DNA of 64,000 bases from assembly GCA_017506865.1 (NCBI GenBank), contig JAFCMP010000212.1, forward strand, positions 1 to 64,000. The letters are read 5' to 3'. Shown here in pieces: positions 1-10,017 of the stretch (its first letter is position 1; the number at the start of each line of letters is the position of its first letter). The translations under genes were made by a program, and so were the position numbers. This stretch comes from Tribonema minus (Eukaryota; Sar; Xanthophyceae; Tribonematales; Tribonemataceae). The notes beneath the pieces are model-generated. The model searched no databases and was not told where the DNA came from. It saw only the letters and a list, made by a program, of their open reading frames with translations.

Positions 1-1209
1 GGACCAGGCCGCGCACTTGCTCCATTGGCGTATCGATACCCCGGGCCGGGTGCCAGTTTCAGGTGCTTTGCTGCCAGCACCTGTGCCGTGACTCGTCTGC
101 TGGGGCGCATGCTTCACGGCGCTCTAGTCGTGCGGCAGCCAGGCCTTACCCCCCGTCGCTTCGCCTGAGAGGGCAGGCATGCTGTTTGCTGCCTGGAGTC
201 AGCCTCCGTCCAGTCGGCATCGAAGTTCGTTTGTGCCGACGCCGTAGCTGCGTTGTTGGTTTGGGGGCCCGCAGCGCCGCTGCTGCTGACAGCGTCTTTC
301 TCAGTAGCTCCGCAAAGTCGCCAGACAGCAACGCTGCCAGCCGGGCCGCAGGCGGCCATACCGGTTCCTCCGGTTGCCTACCAAAGGCCATTGCTGCTAG
401 TAGGTGCAGCAGCCTGTAGCCGCGCTGCACTAGAGTCTGAGAACCCTGATGAGCAAACGCCCCGGCACCATGGTGGTATGCGCACCCGTGCCGCCTCACG
501 TGCACTGTCTGTGGCGTCCGCCAGTAGTCGCGTGGGCTCGTGCTCCACTAGGCCGTGCCACTGGGTGCACTGCAGCTGAGTGCGGAAGGGGTTGGCAGTC
601 GTTGGTGAACGTAGCAGCAGTAGATCCGCCTCATTGGTCTTGTTCAAGTGCGTGGACGACCTGAGGGCGTCGAGAGGTCCCAAGCCAGGGATGCTCGTGC
701 GCGGGCTGTGAGGGCTGCCCACTGGTGGTGGTGGTCGGGATGGGGGCGGGTGACCGGCATCGTCCGGCGGGTCCAAGTCCATGTCCGCCCATCCCACGGC
801 CGTCCCGTGGGGGGGGCTGCTGTCCTGCAGCCTTAGGCTGTTAGACTGAGTCGGGCTGCCGGCGCTGCCAGGCGGTGCCGCAGCAGCTGCCGTTCGGCGC
901 GGCGTGCACGCCGGTTGCCGTGGCCGCGGGGCGTTTCTTGCTGGACTTTGAGTTGGCAGCGCCATTAGCTGGCACCGCCGGTGGCTTTGGGAGGTGTCGC
1001 TGCGGCAGCCCCCGCCGCCGCGGCCGCGCCGTCGCTACCCGCGCCCCGCCCTCGGACTGGCCCGGGGGTACTGCCGGCGTGTGCGCGCGTGGGGGCGCTT
1101 CCATTCCGTCGACACGTGTGGCATGGCGAGGTCAGCGCGCATTGCCTCTGCCCCGCGCTGGCTGACATATGGACCAGACCGCAGGCACCTGTGCATGCAC
1201 TCAGCTTCC
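1..1209 (-). other. GC-rich degenerate continuation of the OTU retroelement
   Basis: Several overlapping open frames exist on both strands, none clearly dominant. The minus-strand frame at 505-146 has scattered His and Cys that may be another finger remnant. No RT, APE or RLE motif could be recognised. It is probably the same retroelement, decayed. Confidence 0.35.
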
Positions 1210-2486
1210 TTACCGCCCGTAGGAAGTCTTCTGCCGTGCAACCATAATGGTGCTCATCTCCTGCACACGCTTGGCATGGTGTGCCCCAGTGTTGCAGGTA
1301 CTGCTGCCTGAAGGGGCACGGTCACCAGATGGGTCGTGATCAACCTGCTGCCGGATGCCCTTGGCGTATGCTGCCGCCGGATTTTGCTGACAGTGTGATG
1401 TGCTCGCCTCAGGGTTCAGCATCGACCTCGTGCAGCTACCACCGTTGAAGTGGGCCACTACCGGTGCCATGCGGCTCGCAGCTGACAGTTTGCCTCGCTG
1501 TTTGCTGTCCTCTTTCTGACCAAGCTGCCAAAATGCCAGTGTGCATAGTGGACACCTCAGTGGCTCAGGCTGCTGTGGCAACTGCAGCGCAGTACGGGGC
1601 TGTGTCCGACTCGGAGCCGTGATGTGGGTGCTGTCAGCTTGAGTGGTCGCCGACGCTGTCACAGTGGTTGGCAAGGGCGGAGCTGCCGCAGGGGCGACAA
1701 GCAGTTCAAAGTGTCCCACATTTGTATATAGCCCAGGCGGCGTCCACAGCACATCCAGATGGCAGTCAGGCTGAGCTGGAGTTGCCGGTGCGAATACCGC
1801 TGGCAGCCCCATCAGTTGTGCCAGCACCAGCCCTGTTGATTTTTGCGTGCTGCCAGTGGCCTGAGGCTCGGCCTGCCACACCGTCACCGAGACCGCGTAG
1901 ACCGCTGCAACAATGGCCCACACAGACAAACCGAGGGGCCGTCCCCACACGCCCTCTTCCTGTAGGCGTTGCAGCAGGAGCGTGTGCCCGCTGTCCGCGC
2001 TGTCCGTTTCATTTGTGCCGTACTCGATTGCGAGGCAGCGAGCGCGTGTCCCGTACGTGTCAAATGTTCACGTGTACACGCAGGTTGGGCTGCTGCATGC
2101 GCGGTCAGTTGACGCATCGATGACATGCTGGCCCCTTGTTTGCCCGCCCCCTGCGTGACGTATGCCACCATCCCGTCCAGCAGTGCCTCTCGCATGGCAA
2201 TCACCAGCGCTGGGGCCGGCAGTCCGTGCTCATCTGCGACGCTGCCTATGCCGTGTAGAGCTGTATGAATCAGGCAGTTGCCGTTGCCCACGTTGCTCAC
2301 GGGGCGAAGCTCCCCACCACGTGCTAGCGTCGCTGTGTTTTCCCCAAGCGCCTGTTTGTGGAGTGCCTGCAGGCCCGTGTGCCAAGTGGAAAAACCATAG
2401 TTGGTGGCTTTTGCCAGCGCGTCTTGCTGCTCCTCCACGGTGACTGTATGGCACACAGTTGAGGGTATCCGGGTCGCCGCCGTCAC
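1210..2486 (-). pseudogene. OTU-type cysteine protease, frameshifted
   Basis: The 2,486-1,884 frame contains VGNGNCLIHTALHGIG, the Cys box of OTU proteases (usual form GDGNCLFxA), with the nucleophile Cys at 2,274-2,276. The matching His box, VGHFELLVA, with His at 1,711-1,713, is in another frame (1,950-1,210), preceded by an OTU-like GVWGRPLGLSVWAI stretch. A frameshift near 2,000-2,040 therefore splits the domain. Downstream of the His box is a CPLCTLAF cluster with later His and Cys, possibly a zinc finger. OTU domains remove ubiquitin in cells; in retroelements they are thought to process the polyprotein or act on host ubiquitin. The same frame as the upstream zinc-finger segment leads into the Cys box, so they belong to one ancestral protein. 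The Asp of the triad was not identified. Confidence 0.6.
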
Positions 2487-2627
2487 GGTGGTGACCTTCG
2501 CCGGCCCGGATATTGGTGCTGAGGGGGCAGAGGCACCGCCCCTCGGCGGTGTGGTGGCTGGTGCCAGGGGTGCACGAGAATTGTCGCACCGGGCCTGTCG
2601 CTCCTGCGTCCGCCGTCTGTGTTTACC

Positions 2628-4082
2628 TCAGCGTCGACTGCGCTTTCCACTGGCAACCATAGCCGTGACAGGTGCTGTCTCGGTCATTGTTGCGTGGGTG
2701 CTGTTATCACCAGCCTGCGTTACGTCTGACTCACCACGTTTCCCGGCTGGCTGGCGAGGCGACCTGGCAACGACCGGTTCCCTAAGGGAGAGTTGGTCAA
2801 ACACCGTTGCCAGGTCATTACCCTCTTCTCGGAGGGAGAGCAAGCTGAACGTGACCGTCAGGTCATGCATCTGACTCACCAGCGGTGCGAAGGGAGTCCG
2901 GCCCAGCAGGGTCTGTGTTGCTGGCGCGTCGCTGGCCGCCGGCCGCATATGCAGTCGGCGTGACGTGCGGCAGGGTCCAAGCTTGGTACCCGTCGGCCAA
3001 GCGCAAAGCACCGTGACGCGCGCCCGATTGGGGGCAAGGGCCAGTGCACGTACCCTGCGCGCGAGTGCGCCAGCCGCCCCCAGCAAGCCTTGCCAGTGTG
3101 ATCCCGTCGGGTCCCTGGGGCATTCGCTAGACTGAGCGCCCGCTGCGACAGCAGCCGCGGCACTGCCAGGTGTGCTGGGCACACGATCGTCGCCGCTATC
3201 GCTAGCACGACTTTCGCCAGGCAGCACACCCATTGTGCTGCTCCGGGTCAGTCTCGGCAGCGGCGCAACTGCCACACCTTCCAACGTAGATGCATGGGCT
3301 TGCCTGGGGTCTACCCCCAGGTGCTCGCATCCGAGGATTTTGCGTATGGGACCACATTTGCTAGCGGCGGCGAGCAGCGCAGCTGTTGGCTTCAGGCTAT
3401 TCCCCCCACCAACAGCTGCACCACCCGCCGGCGCTGCCGCCGCGCATGTCGTTGGTCGGGTGTGTATGTCAGCAATGTGATCATGGCCTGATGCACGGTC
3501 ACAGCCTGACAGTGTGCATGCTGTCGCGGCGACCGGGCCTGCGAGGCAGTCGGCGCAGCGCCACACGTCGCACTGGTCCAGGGCCCCTAGATCACCAGAT
3601 GGTGTCGTGGCGCTTGCTGCTGTGCGTCTGATGAAGAGGTTGCCGCACCCATCGCAGACCTGCTCCAGGCCGCCGCATATTGGTCGGTGGTCTAGGAAAA
3701 GCTAAACAATGTTATGCAGTTCTGCAAATTGCTTCCCTTTCCCTGTGTGGCGCGTGCGCTGGTGTGCACATGCGTGTGCCGCTGGGCAATTCTTTCCCGG
3801 GGCCCGAGGATTTGCTCGCACTATGAACTTGTCGCACATGCGGCAGTCCAGCCCCGGGATATTGACCTTCCGGTTGGCAGCGGGTGTCTTGGCGGGCGCC
3901 AAAACTGTCATAGCGGTGATGCCGGATATTGGGTGCCCGTTGCGACTGTTACCGTCAGAGGTGACGCTGCCGCCTGACAGAGAGGCGCCGCTGCCAGCTG
4001 GCTGCAAAGACCGGGATGTGATTCGTCTCTGGTGACCCGCCGGCCCAGGGTCGCCAACTTCCATCGGTACAGGCATGGTCAC
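2628..4082 (-). pseudogene. Zinc-finger N-terminal region of the OTU retroelement, interrupted by TAG
   Basis: Two open segments (4,082-3,702 and 3,701-2,628) share one frame and are separated by a single TAG at 3,702-3,704. The first ends with a C-x2-C...H...H-like cluster (LDCRMCDKF followed by several His). The second opens with CDGCGNLF and WRCADC, again C-x2-C pairs, then runs into a Pro/Ala/Ser-rich stretch. A similar pair, C-x2-C...H...H then C-x2-C-x2-LF...C-x2-C, stands at the N-terminus of the intact family A element at 53,051, so a nucleic-acid-binding N-terminus of a retroelement protein is likely. The segment ends in TGA at 2,628, after which the same frame stays open into the OTU segment; CGA to TGA would explain that stop. 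The start codon is not determined. Confidence 0.5.
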
Positions 4083-4150
4083 GGTGACCGGCTTTGCCAG
4101 CGCACCGCCAGACTGTGGCTCTGGACGGGTGACGCTGCCAGTGCTATTGT

Positions 4151-4808
4151 ACTGTTTTCATGACTGAGAGCCTGAAGCTCATGTATAACACCATTAGGAT
4201 ATGGTGGTACTGCTGCCCGGTATCGCTCCCTGGCCCCGGGGCATTATTGTACGAATAAAATGGCTGTAACCCCAGACCGAAGGAAACCGGTATGAGCCGG
4301 CCGAGTGAAGCTGTCTGGCAGTGCCTGCCAAAGAAAGGAATTTTATGAAGCAATCCGAATTACTGGAGGTTTCGGACGGTGCACGCCCTGAGAAATGGTC
4401 TAAATGCTGAAAAGAGCTTTGCACCTTTGCCACTTTGTATCATCTCCTTCGATGAGTGAATTTCATGTTGACGTTGAAGTTTCAATATAAGTTGAAGTTT
4501 TCAATAGCGAAGATCTGCAGATAAGACAATGGATGATACCTTGGGGGGAACAAAAACAAGGTTAAAAACGCAATGAAGAACAAAGGAAAAATATGATGCA
4601 AGAAAGTGCTCTCTGGAATTAGCGGGGCCTTCTAGGGGAGGTGGGGTTGGGGGCCAGGGAGTGGAAGGTAGGGCTTTTCGCCAGTTCCAAGTTTGTGTGC
4701 ACATTTTTGAGGTGCTCCCCTACTCGAACACCACAAATTGATGGGGGGGGCAATGCAGTTGTAGGGCTCCACCCTCTACACAGTGTCACACGCAGTTGAG
4801 CCGGCAGC
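4151..4808. other. Low-GC spacer, no gene seen
   Basis: AT-richer sequence with repeated GTTGAAGTTT-like words near 4,470-4,500. No convincing ORF, RNA gene or repeat boundary was found. Confidence 0.4.
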
Positions 4809-5321
4809 GTGGAGGGCTGCGTCAGCATACCTACAACTAGTAGTAGTATTTGTAACCCATCCGGCTTACAGGCTGAGGGTGCTGCACTCGAACCTCTCGG
4901 TTTGATGGCTGCTGCTGCAGCGGCTGCTGCTGCTGCTGCTGAGGAGCGCGACATGCAGGACCTATGCAACGCGCGTGTAGCGCAGCGCACAAGGGACGGG
5001 TATGCCAGGAATAGTGCAACTGCTGCAGTTGTTGTGAACAAACGAGAAGCATCTGCTCACACCAGCTTTTGTGCAGCAGATTTGACTCAAGGTGCTGCCG
5101 AGGACGCGATGCACAACAGAGCGCGTCTGAAGGCAGCACTACCAGGCTAGCTGAAGCCGTCCAACGATCTGGGACCAGAGCCTTTGTATTGCGAGCAACC
5201 GACAGCAGAAGACTTCATGCAATGGATGGTGGAGCTCAGAAACGCCAACAACTTTTCGAAGGGCAGCATAATGATCAGTGATCTGCTTTCCACAACCTTG
5301 AAGTTTATCAGGACTACCTGA
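4809..5321 (+). pseudogene. Unrecognised coding-like segment with in-frame TAG
   Basis: A plus-strand frame runs from about 4,809 to a TAG at 5,148-5,150 and continues in the same frame without a break to TGA at 5,319-5,321. After a (GCT/GCA)n poly-Ala tract (about 4,905-4,943) the translation is non-repetitive and protein-like on both sides of the TAG, for example PTAEDFMQWMVELRNANNF. A splice acceptor is possible at 4,868-4,870 (CTTACAG). I do not recognise the family. Either an exon with a nonsense change or a decayed mobile-element ORF. The first codon is GTG, so 4,809 is only the start of the open frame. Confidence 0.3.
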
Positions 5322-7213
5322 AAGGGCGCCATCTACAATACCAACCTCAAACCGAAGCTCACGCCAGTTGGCTCCGAGCGGCTCAGCTGCGATGGTTAGA
5401 GCTCGTCGCCGCATGTAGTCAAAACACAGGCAAGCCAGGTCAAAGCTGCAATGGCAATGCTGCTGCAGCGCCATTTGCTTGTGCCGATATGGCTATAGCA
5501 TATATGGCAGCACGTTGAGTCATTGCAACTGTGCCACGCGCACTGCAGCTCTGCACGTTCTGCGGGCGCCGCTGCTGCTGCGTGCCAAGCCTGCAACATC
5601 TGTATGGCGCCATCATTTTCACTCACACTCTGGGGTTTACAATGCACACAGTTTTCGCTACAAACATTGCAAACATGCTGCAGACACGTCCCCAACTGTT
5701 TGAGCTGCAAATGTAGGTTAGCATCGTTCTGATCGCATGCTAGATACTTTTTACTCTGTTGAATTTTTTTATTCACTGATGTCCTGATTTGGCTTTTGAC
5801 TACGTTGGTATGGTGCGCCAGGTGGCAGTGAGGCATGTGCCAGTGAGGGACAGCCAACAACCGCTGAGCATGAACCTGTACTGGACGCTGGCTCTGTGCT
5901 TCATGACTGAAGCTATAGCCGCCAACGACCACCTCAAATGCACCTCTTTTTTGTGCTCCCTGATGCATGCGGAGCCTCGTGTGCACAGTGTCCACCTGTG
6001 ACGACATACTGCCGGAGCACATGCACGGAGTGGAGGGGTGATGCACTGGCTGTCTTCTTCAGCAGGCAGAAAATTGATCAAGCTGGGCTGCAGACAAAGC
6101 ACCCGCGTCACATATATACTTTCACCTGTTAGCACCCGAGATTAGCCCAATCTCCACACTGCGAGTGTTCTCAATGGGGTCCCGAACTCTGCACCGGATA
6201 GTAGCTATGCTATTGGTTGCAGTCAGAGGTGCACTCAAACGGGCAAGGGACACGGCTCTGTACCGGAAAGGGGCAGTATGACAGGTATGGAAGAATCATC
6301 ATGTCATCACTTGTAAATCCACACCAGGTATTCCCACAAGCATGTATCATCAGCAGCAAGCTTCAACTTGAAGGTGGCCTGGCCTTCTTAGCAGAGATCT
6401 CTATAGCGTCACCTCTTGAACTCTGATGCATCACAGCAGGCAGCAGCAGCGCCTGCGGTGTGTGCACCGGCGTGCGCGGGCGTGCGTCGCGCGGCGTGTG
6501 CGTGCGTCGCGCATGCGCGATATGACATCACTTGCCCCAACGCTGGATCGTCGAAGATCGCGCACACAATCATTAATATACACCCATTGAGGTTGGGAGA
6601 CGGGCTCTTGCAAGGTGCATGGTGTCATGATACGCTCTGTACTCACACAAATGCCGGTGTAAGCGCACTGTTCAATCACAGTGACTGTAGCGGTATACGT
6701 GTTGCAATCAAGCAAATGCCAATGCAAGCGTGCTGCTCACCGTAGCGCCATCCACGCCGCTGCGGCGCTGCGGGCTCACGACGGCGGCGCTTACAACAGG
6801 TTCCCACGGTGATCGCGCGCGAGGCAGTGCTCACTTGGTCATGTTGAAGTTGAGTGAAGTTGGGGCCTGTGTGAACTGTGATGCTCGAGGCGCCATTGCT
6901 CATCCATCTTCAAGTCGCTGAGCTGTTGCTGCACCTCAATGTGGTTTGAGTGCCCCCTCACACCCTCAAAGTTGCCTTGAAAGTCTGTGCGGCGCTCAAG
7001 GAGACGACCATTGGTGAGCTGTCAGACACTCGGCTGAGCACAGACGCATCACTGATGCATAGTGTTCCCTACATTCATTCACAAGGTCTTGTCAGGATGC
7101 GCCCCTCACGCTCTCTGCTGTGGCGTCACCTCTTGAACCCTGATGCACTGCACACGCCTGTTCTGCTGCGGCCAGCTAACAGACATGGGAAACTTGGTTT
7201 TGTGCGCGCGCAG
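5322..7213. other. Spacer without a supported gene
   Basis: Only short overlapping ORFs on both strands. A CpG-dense, GCGTGCG-rich patch lies at about 6,465-6,530. Several 20-40 bp stretches are repeated loosely, but no element boundary was found. Confidence 0.35.
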
Positions 7214-8795
7214 GTGAGGCGGGAACCCTCCGCCAAGACCTGGATGCGGCCGTGCACGCAGTGTAGGCCGTGCAGGAGGCTGGCGCAGAGCCGGAGGAGT
7301 TGGCTGAGCTGCAAGCCGTTCACCAGGAGGCTGAGGGACGGCATGAGCGCGCTTGCAGCGGCGAGGGGACGGCGAAGGGCGTGGGGTGACGCAAGAACGG
7401 CAGGGCCAATGGTGAGCACATTCAAAACCTGTGGTATGGTGAGCCATAGGTGATGTTGTACTTGGCGGTTGGCGGTCACATCGCACTTGAAGTTGTGCCT
7501 TGGTGGTTGTTGGAGTCCCTTTTTCACATCGTCAGCCAGGCGGTGCAGGTGTGGGTGGGCACTAAGGCTTAATTCCTGTCGCGGGGACCCAGGCCGACAA
7601 TGAACTGGCGCGCGCTGCGCATGCGGCAGCGGCGGCGGCGGGCGTGGAGGAGAAGGAGCGTGCTCGAACAGACGCTGTTGCCAGGCGCGGTGCTCTCGCC
7701 ATCAGGGCGGCTCCGTGACTTTGAGGTTTGACTGCGTTCTGGTTGTGGCGCGTCACATCGACAATGTTATGCTGCTGCCGCGCCGCTGCTGCTGATGCAA
7801 CGCGTGCCTTCATCATTTTCATCTAGTTGTATCCTGGTGCCCTACCCTAACTGAACCCTTCGCTTGTGCAATCGGATAAAAAAATGTTGCTTTGGCACCT
7901 GGGCTCTCATGACAGCTTCTAAAATACAGTAATGAATGAGGTGTACTCACAGGCTTCCTCACACGAGCTTGATGTCATTTGCTTTTGACGAGTTTGTGCA
8001 GGTCGCAGGCCCAACACATTCTGGGACAACGGCGCGGCAGTTGACTCTGTCACAGACCTGCAGGCGGTGCACGCCCTGGCCCAGAAATTTGTGAAGGGTG
8101 GCACTGCCATCGCGATCAATGTTGTGCGGGACACCGGAGGGGGCGGGCGGTCGTTTGTGATTTGTACAGGTCATGGCCCTGCTGCAGGCAACATGTACAT
8201 TGTTAAGCTGTTCAAGGAGTACCTGGGCCGGGAATGCATTGAGCTGTGGAAGGCACACTTCGACCTGGCGAACTCCAATGTGCCAGCGGCGGCCGCGCCA
8301 ATATCTGCAGCGGCACCGGCAGCGGCTGCGGCAGCGCCCGTGCAGCCGGCAGCCGCGACACGGCAACAGATGCAGGCAGTCCCGGTGCCACGCGCTGGCG
8401 CGCAGCCTGCGCCGCTGGCCAAGGCACCGTCCCACGCTCACGCGGTGCCCAATGCTCCAGGGCCCGCGAGCAAGGTAGTACACGTATGGCCGGCGGCGGC
8501 GGCGGTGGTGCCGGCAGCGCGCGCCGCGGCAGTGGCGGCGGCGCGCGCCGCGTCAGTGCCACAGTGGTGGCAGCGGCGGCGACGGTGGCGGCGGCAGCGG
8601 CGGCGACGGTGGCGGCGGCAGCGGCGGCGACGGTGGCGGCGGCAGCGGCGGCGGCACCCATGGTGCATTCGCGGCACTTCTGCGCCGAAGACTTGTTTGA
8701 CGGCGGCGGCAGCGCGCGTGGCGCTCGAGGAGTTTGAGCGGCGGCGCCGCATCAAGGACCGGCGACGGCGGTACTGCGCGGCGGAGCCGGGGTAG
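7214..8795 (+). CDS. Possible three-exon gene encoding an Ala/Glu-rich protein
   Basis: Three plus-strand segments look like exons: 7,214-7,389 (after CGCGCAG; Glu/Ala/Gln-rich, coiled-coil-like, with an in-frame TAG at 7,264), 7,593-7,718 (after ACCCAG; NELARAAHAAAAAAG, also helical) and 8,002-8,795 (after TTTGTGCAG). The last is the best supported: it stays open for 264 codons, starts with a non-repetitive domain (TFWDNGAAVDSVTDLQAVHA, then VKLFKEYLGRECIELWKAHF) and turns into a low-complexity Ala/Arg tail with a 24-bp tandem repeat. I recognise no family. The TAG in the first segment and stops closing the first two argue for a pseudogene or wrong exon limits. Local GC is far above the flanks, as in mobile elements. 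Confidence 0.3.
8581..8655 (+). repeat. 24-bp GGC-rich tandem repeat, about three units
   Basis: The unit GACGGTGGCGGCGGCAGCGG plus CGGC repeats head to tail, in a frame open on both strands. A minisatellite inside the low-complexity tail of the preceding ORF. Confidence 0.85.
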
Positions 8796-9559
8796 GGGGA
8801 GAACCCAGAGAGGGCGCTGTGGGTGGACATGTCCGCACACTGTGGCACGTGGCCAAGGCGTGTCGGAGTGATGACGCGCCAGGGCTGCTGCAACGTAAGC
8901 TTGGAGCGCTGACGTCTTTATTGGCACATATTAGGTGGGGTGGAGTGGAGGGGGGGGAGGGGGGGGGGGGGGGGGGGGGGTTGTATCCTGCGGTGTGATT
9001 TGTGTGATCGGTGGTGTGTGCGCGTTTTCACGATGCAACGAGAGAAGAGGCGAAAACATGCTGTGGGGGTCACGGTGTCATGTGAGCTCTGCTGCTGCTT
9101 CTGCTGTGCGCGACGCTTAAGGATATGTGTTGCCATGACCTGAGCATACTTGCATGCCTATGTAACTCAAGTCGAGGCAGTTTGTCAGGTTCAATTGCCT
9201 CAAGCCCCTACACACACCCCAGGGGTGGTGGTGGGTAGATTGTCGGCGGCACAGCTCTCCTCCGGATGAGATTGCTGTCCAGAATGCAGACAAGCCACAG
9301 TAAGGACACACAAGAAAGACATACATCAAAATACGTTTTTGTTAATGCAACGGTAGGGCGTGCGTGGTATGAAACAGCATGCGCAAGTTACACGATGCAA
9401 CCGCTGGCAGCAGCACCTTCGCTGCATGAATGCAGAGGGAATTGTGTTGTTGGGTTGCGCGCATAGCAGGACTGCGGAAGGTAAATTGCTGTGTTCCCCC
9501 CCCCCGGTCCGCAGCGCAGCTGTGGTGACCTAGTGAATACCTAGCATGCAACCATACCT
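8796..9559. other. Spacer with a long G-run, no gene seen
   Basis: A run of G from 8,950 to 8,980, broken once by A at 8,958, follows a TGGAGTGGAG stretch; it could form a G-quadruplex and is a likely assembly weak point. The rest has no supported ORF. Confidence 0.6.
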
Positions 9560-9965
9560 AGCCATCCATGAGGGCCGTCCAGAAGGCGTCGCTCTTACGA
9601 CCGTTGCTGCAAACGGCGAACAATGCTAGAGTGACAGGTCCATGTGAGACGACGCTCATGGATCGGAAAGGAGCAAGATCACGGTTCGCAGCACCTATTA
9701 GTAATTTATTTTTGGGGCAACAGTGCATCAGGCGCTGTCCTGCCCAGCCACTCGCATCAATTTTCCGTCCGTTGCCACCTCCTTTTCTACACCTTCACTT
9801 ATGCCAAGCTCAGTGTTCCGCCCTCAAGCTGGTCACGCGCGCCATCAGCGCAGGGGTACCACTAGTCATGCATGCAAACAGGGCCATCCACGAGAATGGC
9901 GCTACCAGGGTTATCGCTCGTACGACCGTTGCTGCGATGGCGAATCGTGCAAGGAGAGCGACCAA
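9560..9965 (+). repeat. Diverged direct repeat, about 80 bp, two copies
   Basis: 9,560-9,636 and 9,880-9,962 align by eye: both read GCCATCCA, then GAG, then a TCGCT.TACGACCGTTGCTGC core, then GGCGAA and similar downstream bases. An open frame (9,568-9,996) spans both, but its translation is not recognisable. Origin unknown. Confidence 0.55.
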
Positions 9966-9999
9966 GACAGCCACCATAATTATATCTATCCGCTAGGGC

Positions 10000-10017
10000 C
10001 GAGCGACCAAAGTCGCT
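10000..10017 (+). repeat. Perfect 7-bp stem hairpin at the A1 junction
   Basis: GAGCGAC-CAAA-GTCGCTC lies immediately before the point where similarity to the full-length family A element begins (about 10,018). It may be a target feature or chance. Confidence 0.5.

Larger units (their letters stand above)
1..4150 (-). mobile_element. Decayed 5' part of an OTU-protease non-LTR retroelement, cut by the left window edge
   Basis: Read on the minus strand, this block encodes in order a Cys/His cluster (about 3,800), a second Cys cluster (about 3,600), an OTU-type cysteine protease split by a frameshift (2,276 to 1,711) and a further CPLC-type cluster (about 1,500). It is GC-rich, unlike the DNA to its right. 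Zinc fingers followed by a cysteine protease fit the N-terminal half of a Dualen/RandI-like non-LTR element; Dualen of Chlamydomonas reinhardtii is known to carry a cysteine protease besides RT and two endonucleases. No RT is visible here; it would lie left of position 1. Stops at 3,702 (TAG) and 2,628 (TGA) lie in one frame and a frameshift follows, so the copy is dead or badly assembled. Family assignment is inference. Confidence 0.55.

Noticed and set aside
8946-8985. Poly-G run as a retroelement tail
   Set aside because: No coding remnant or TSD beside it; known tails in this window are A-rich.
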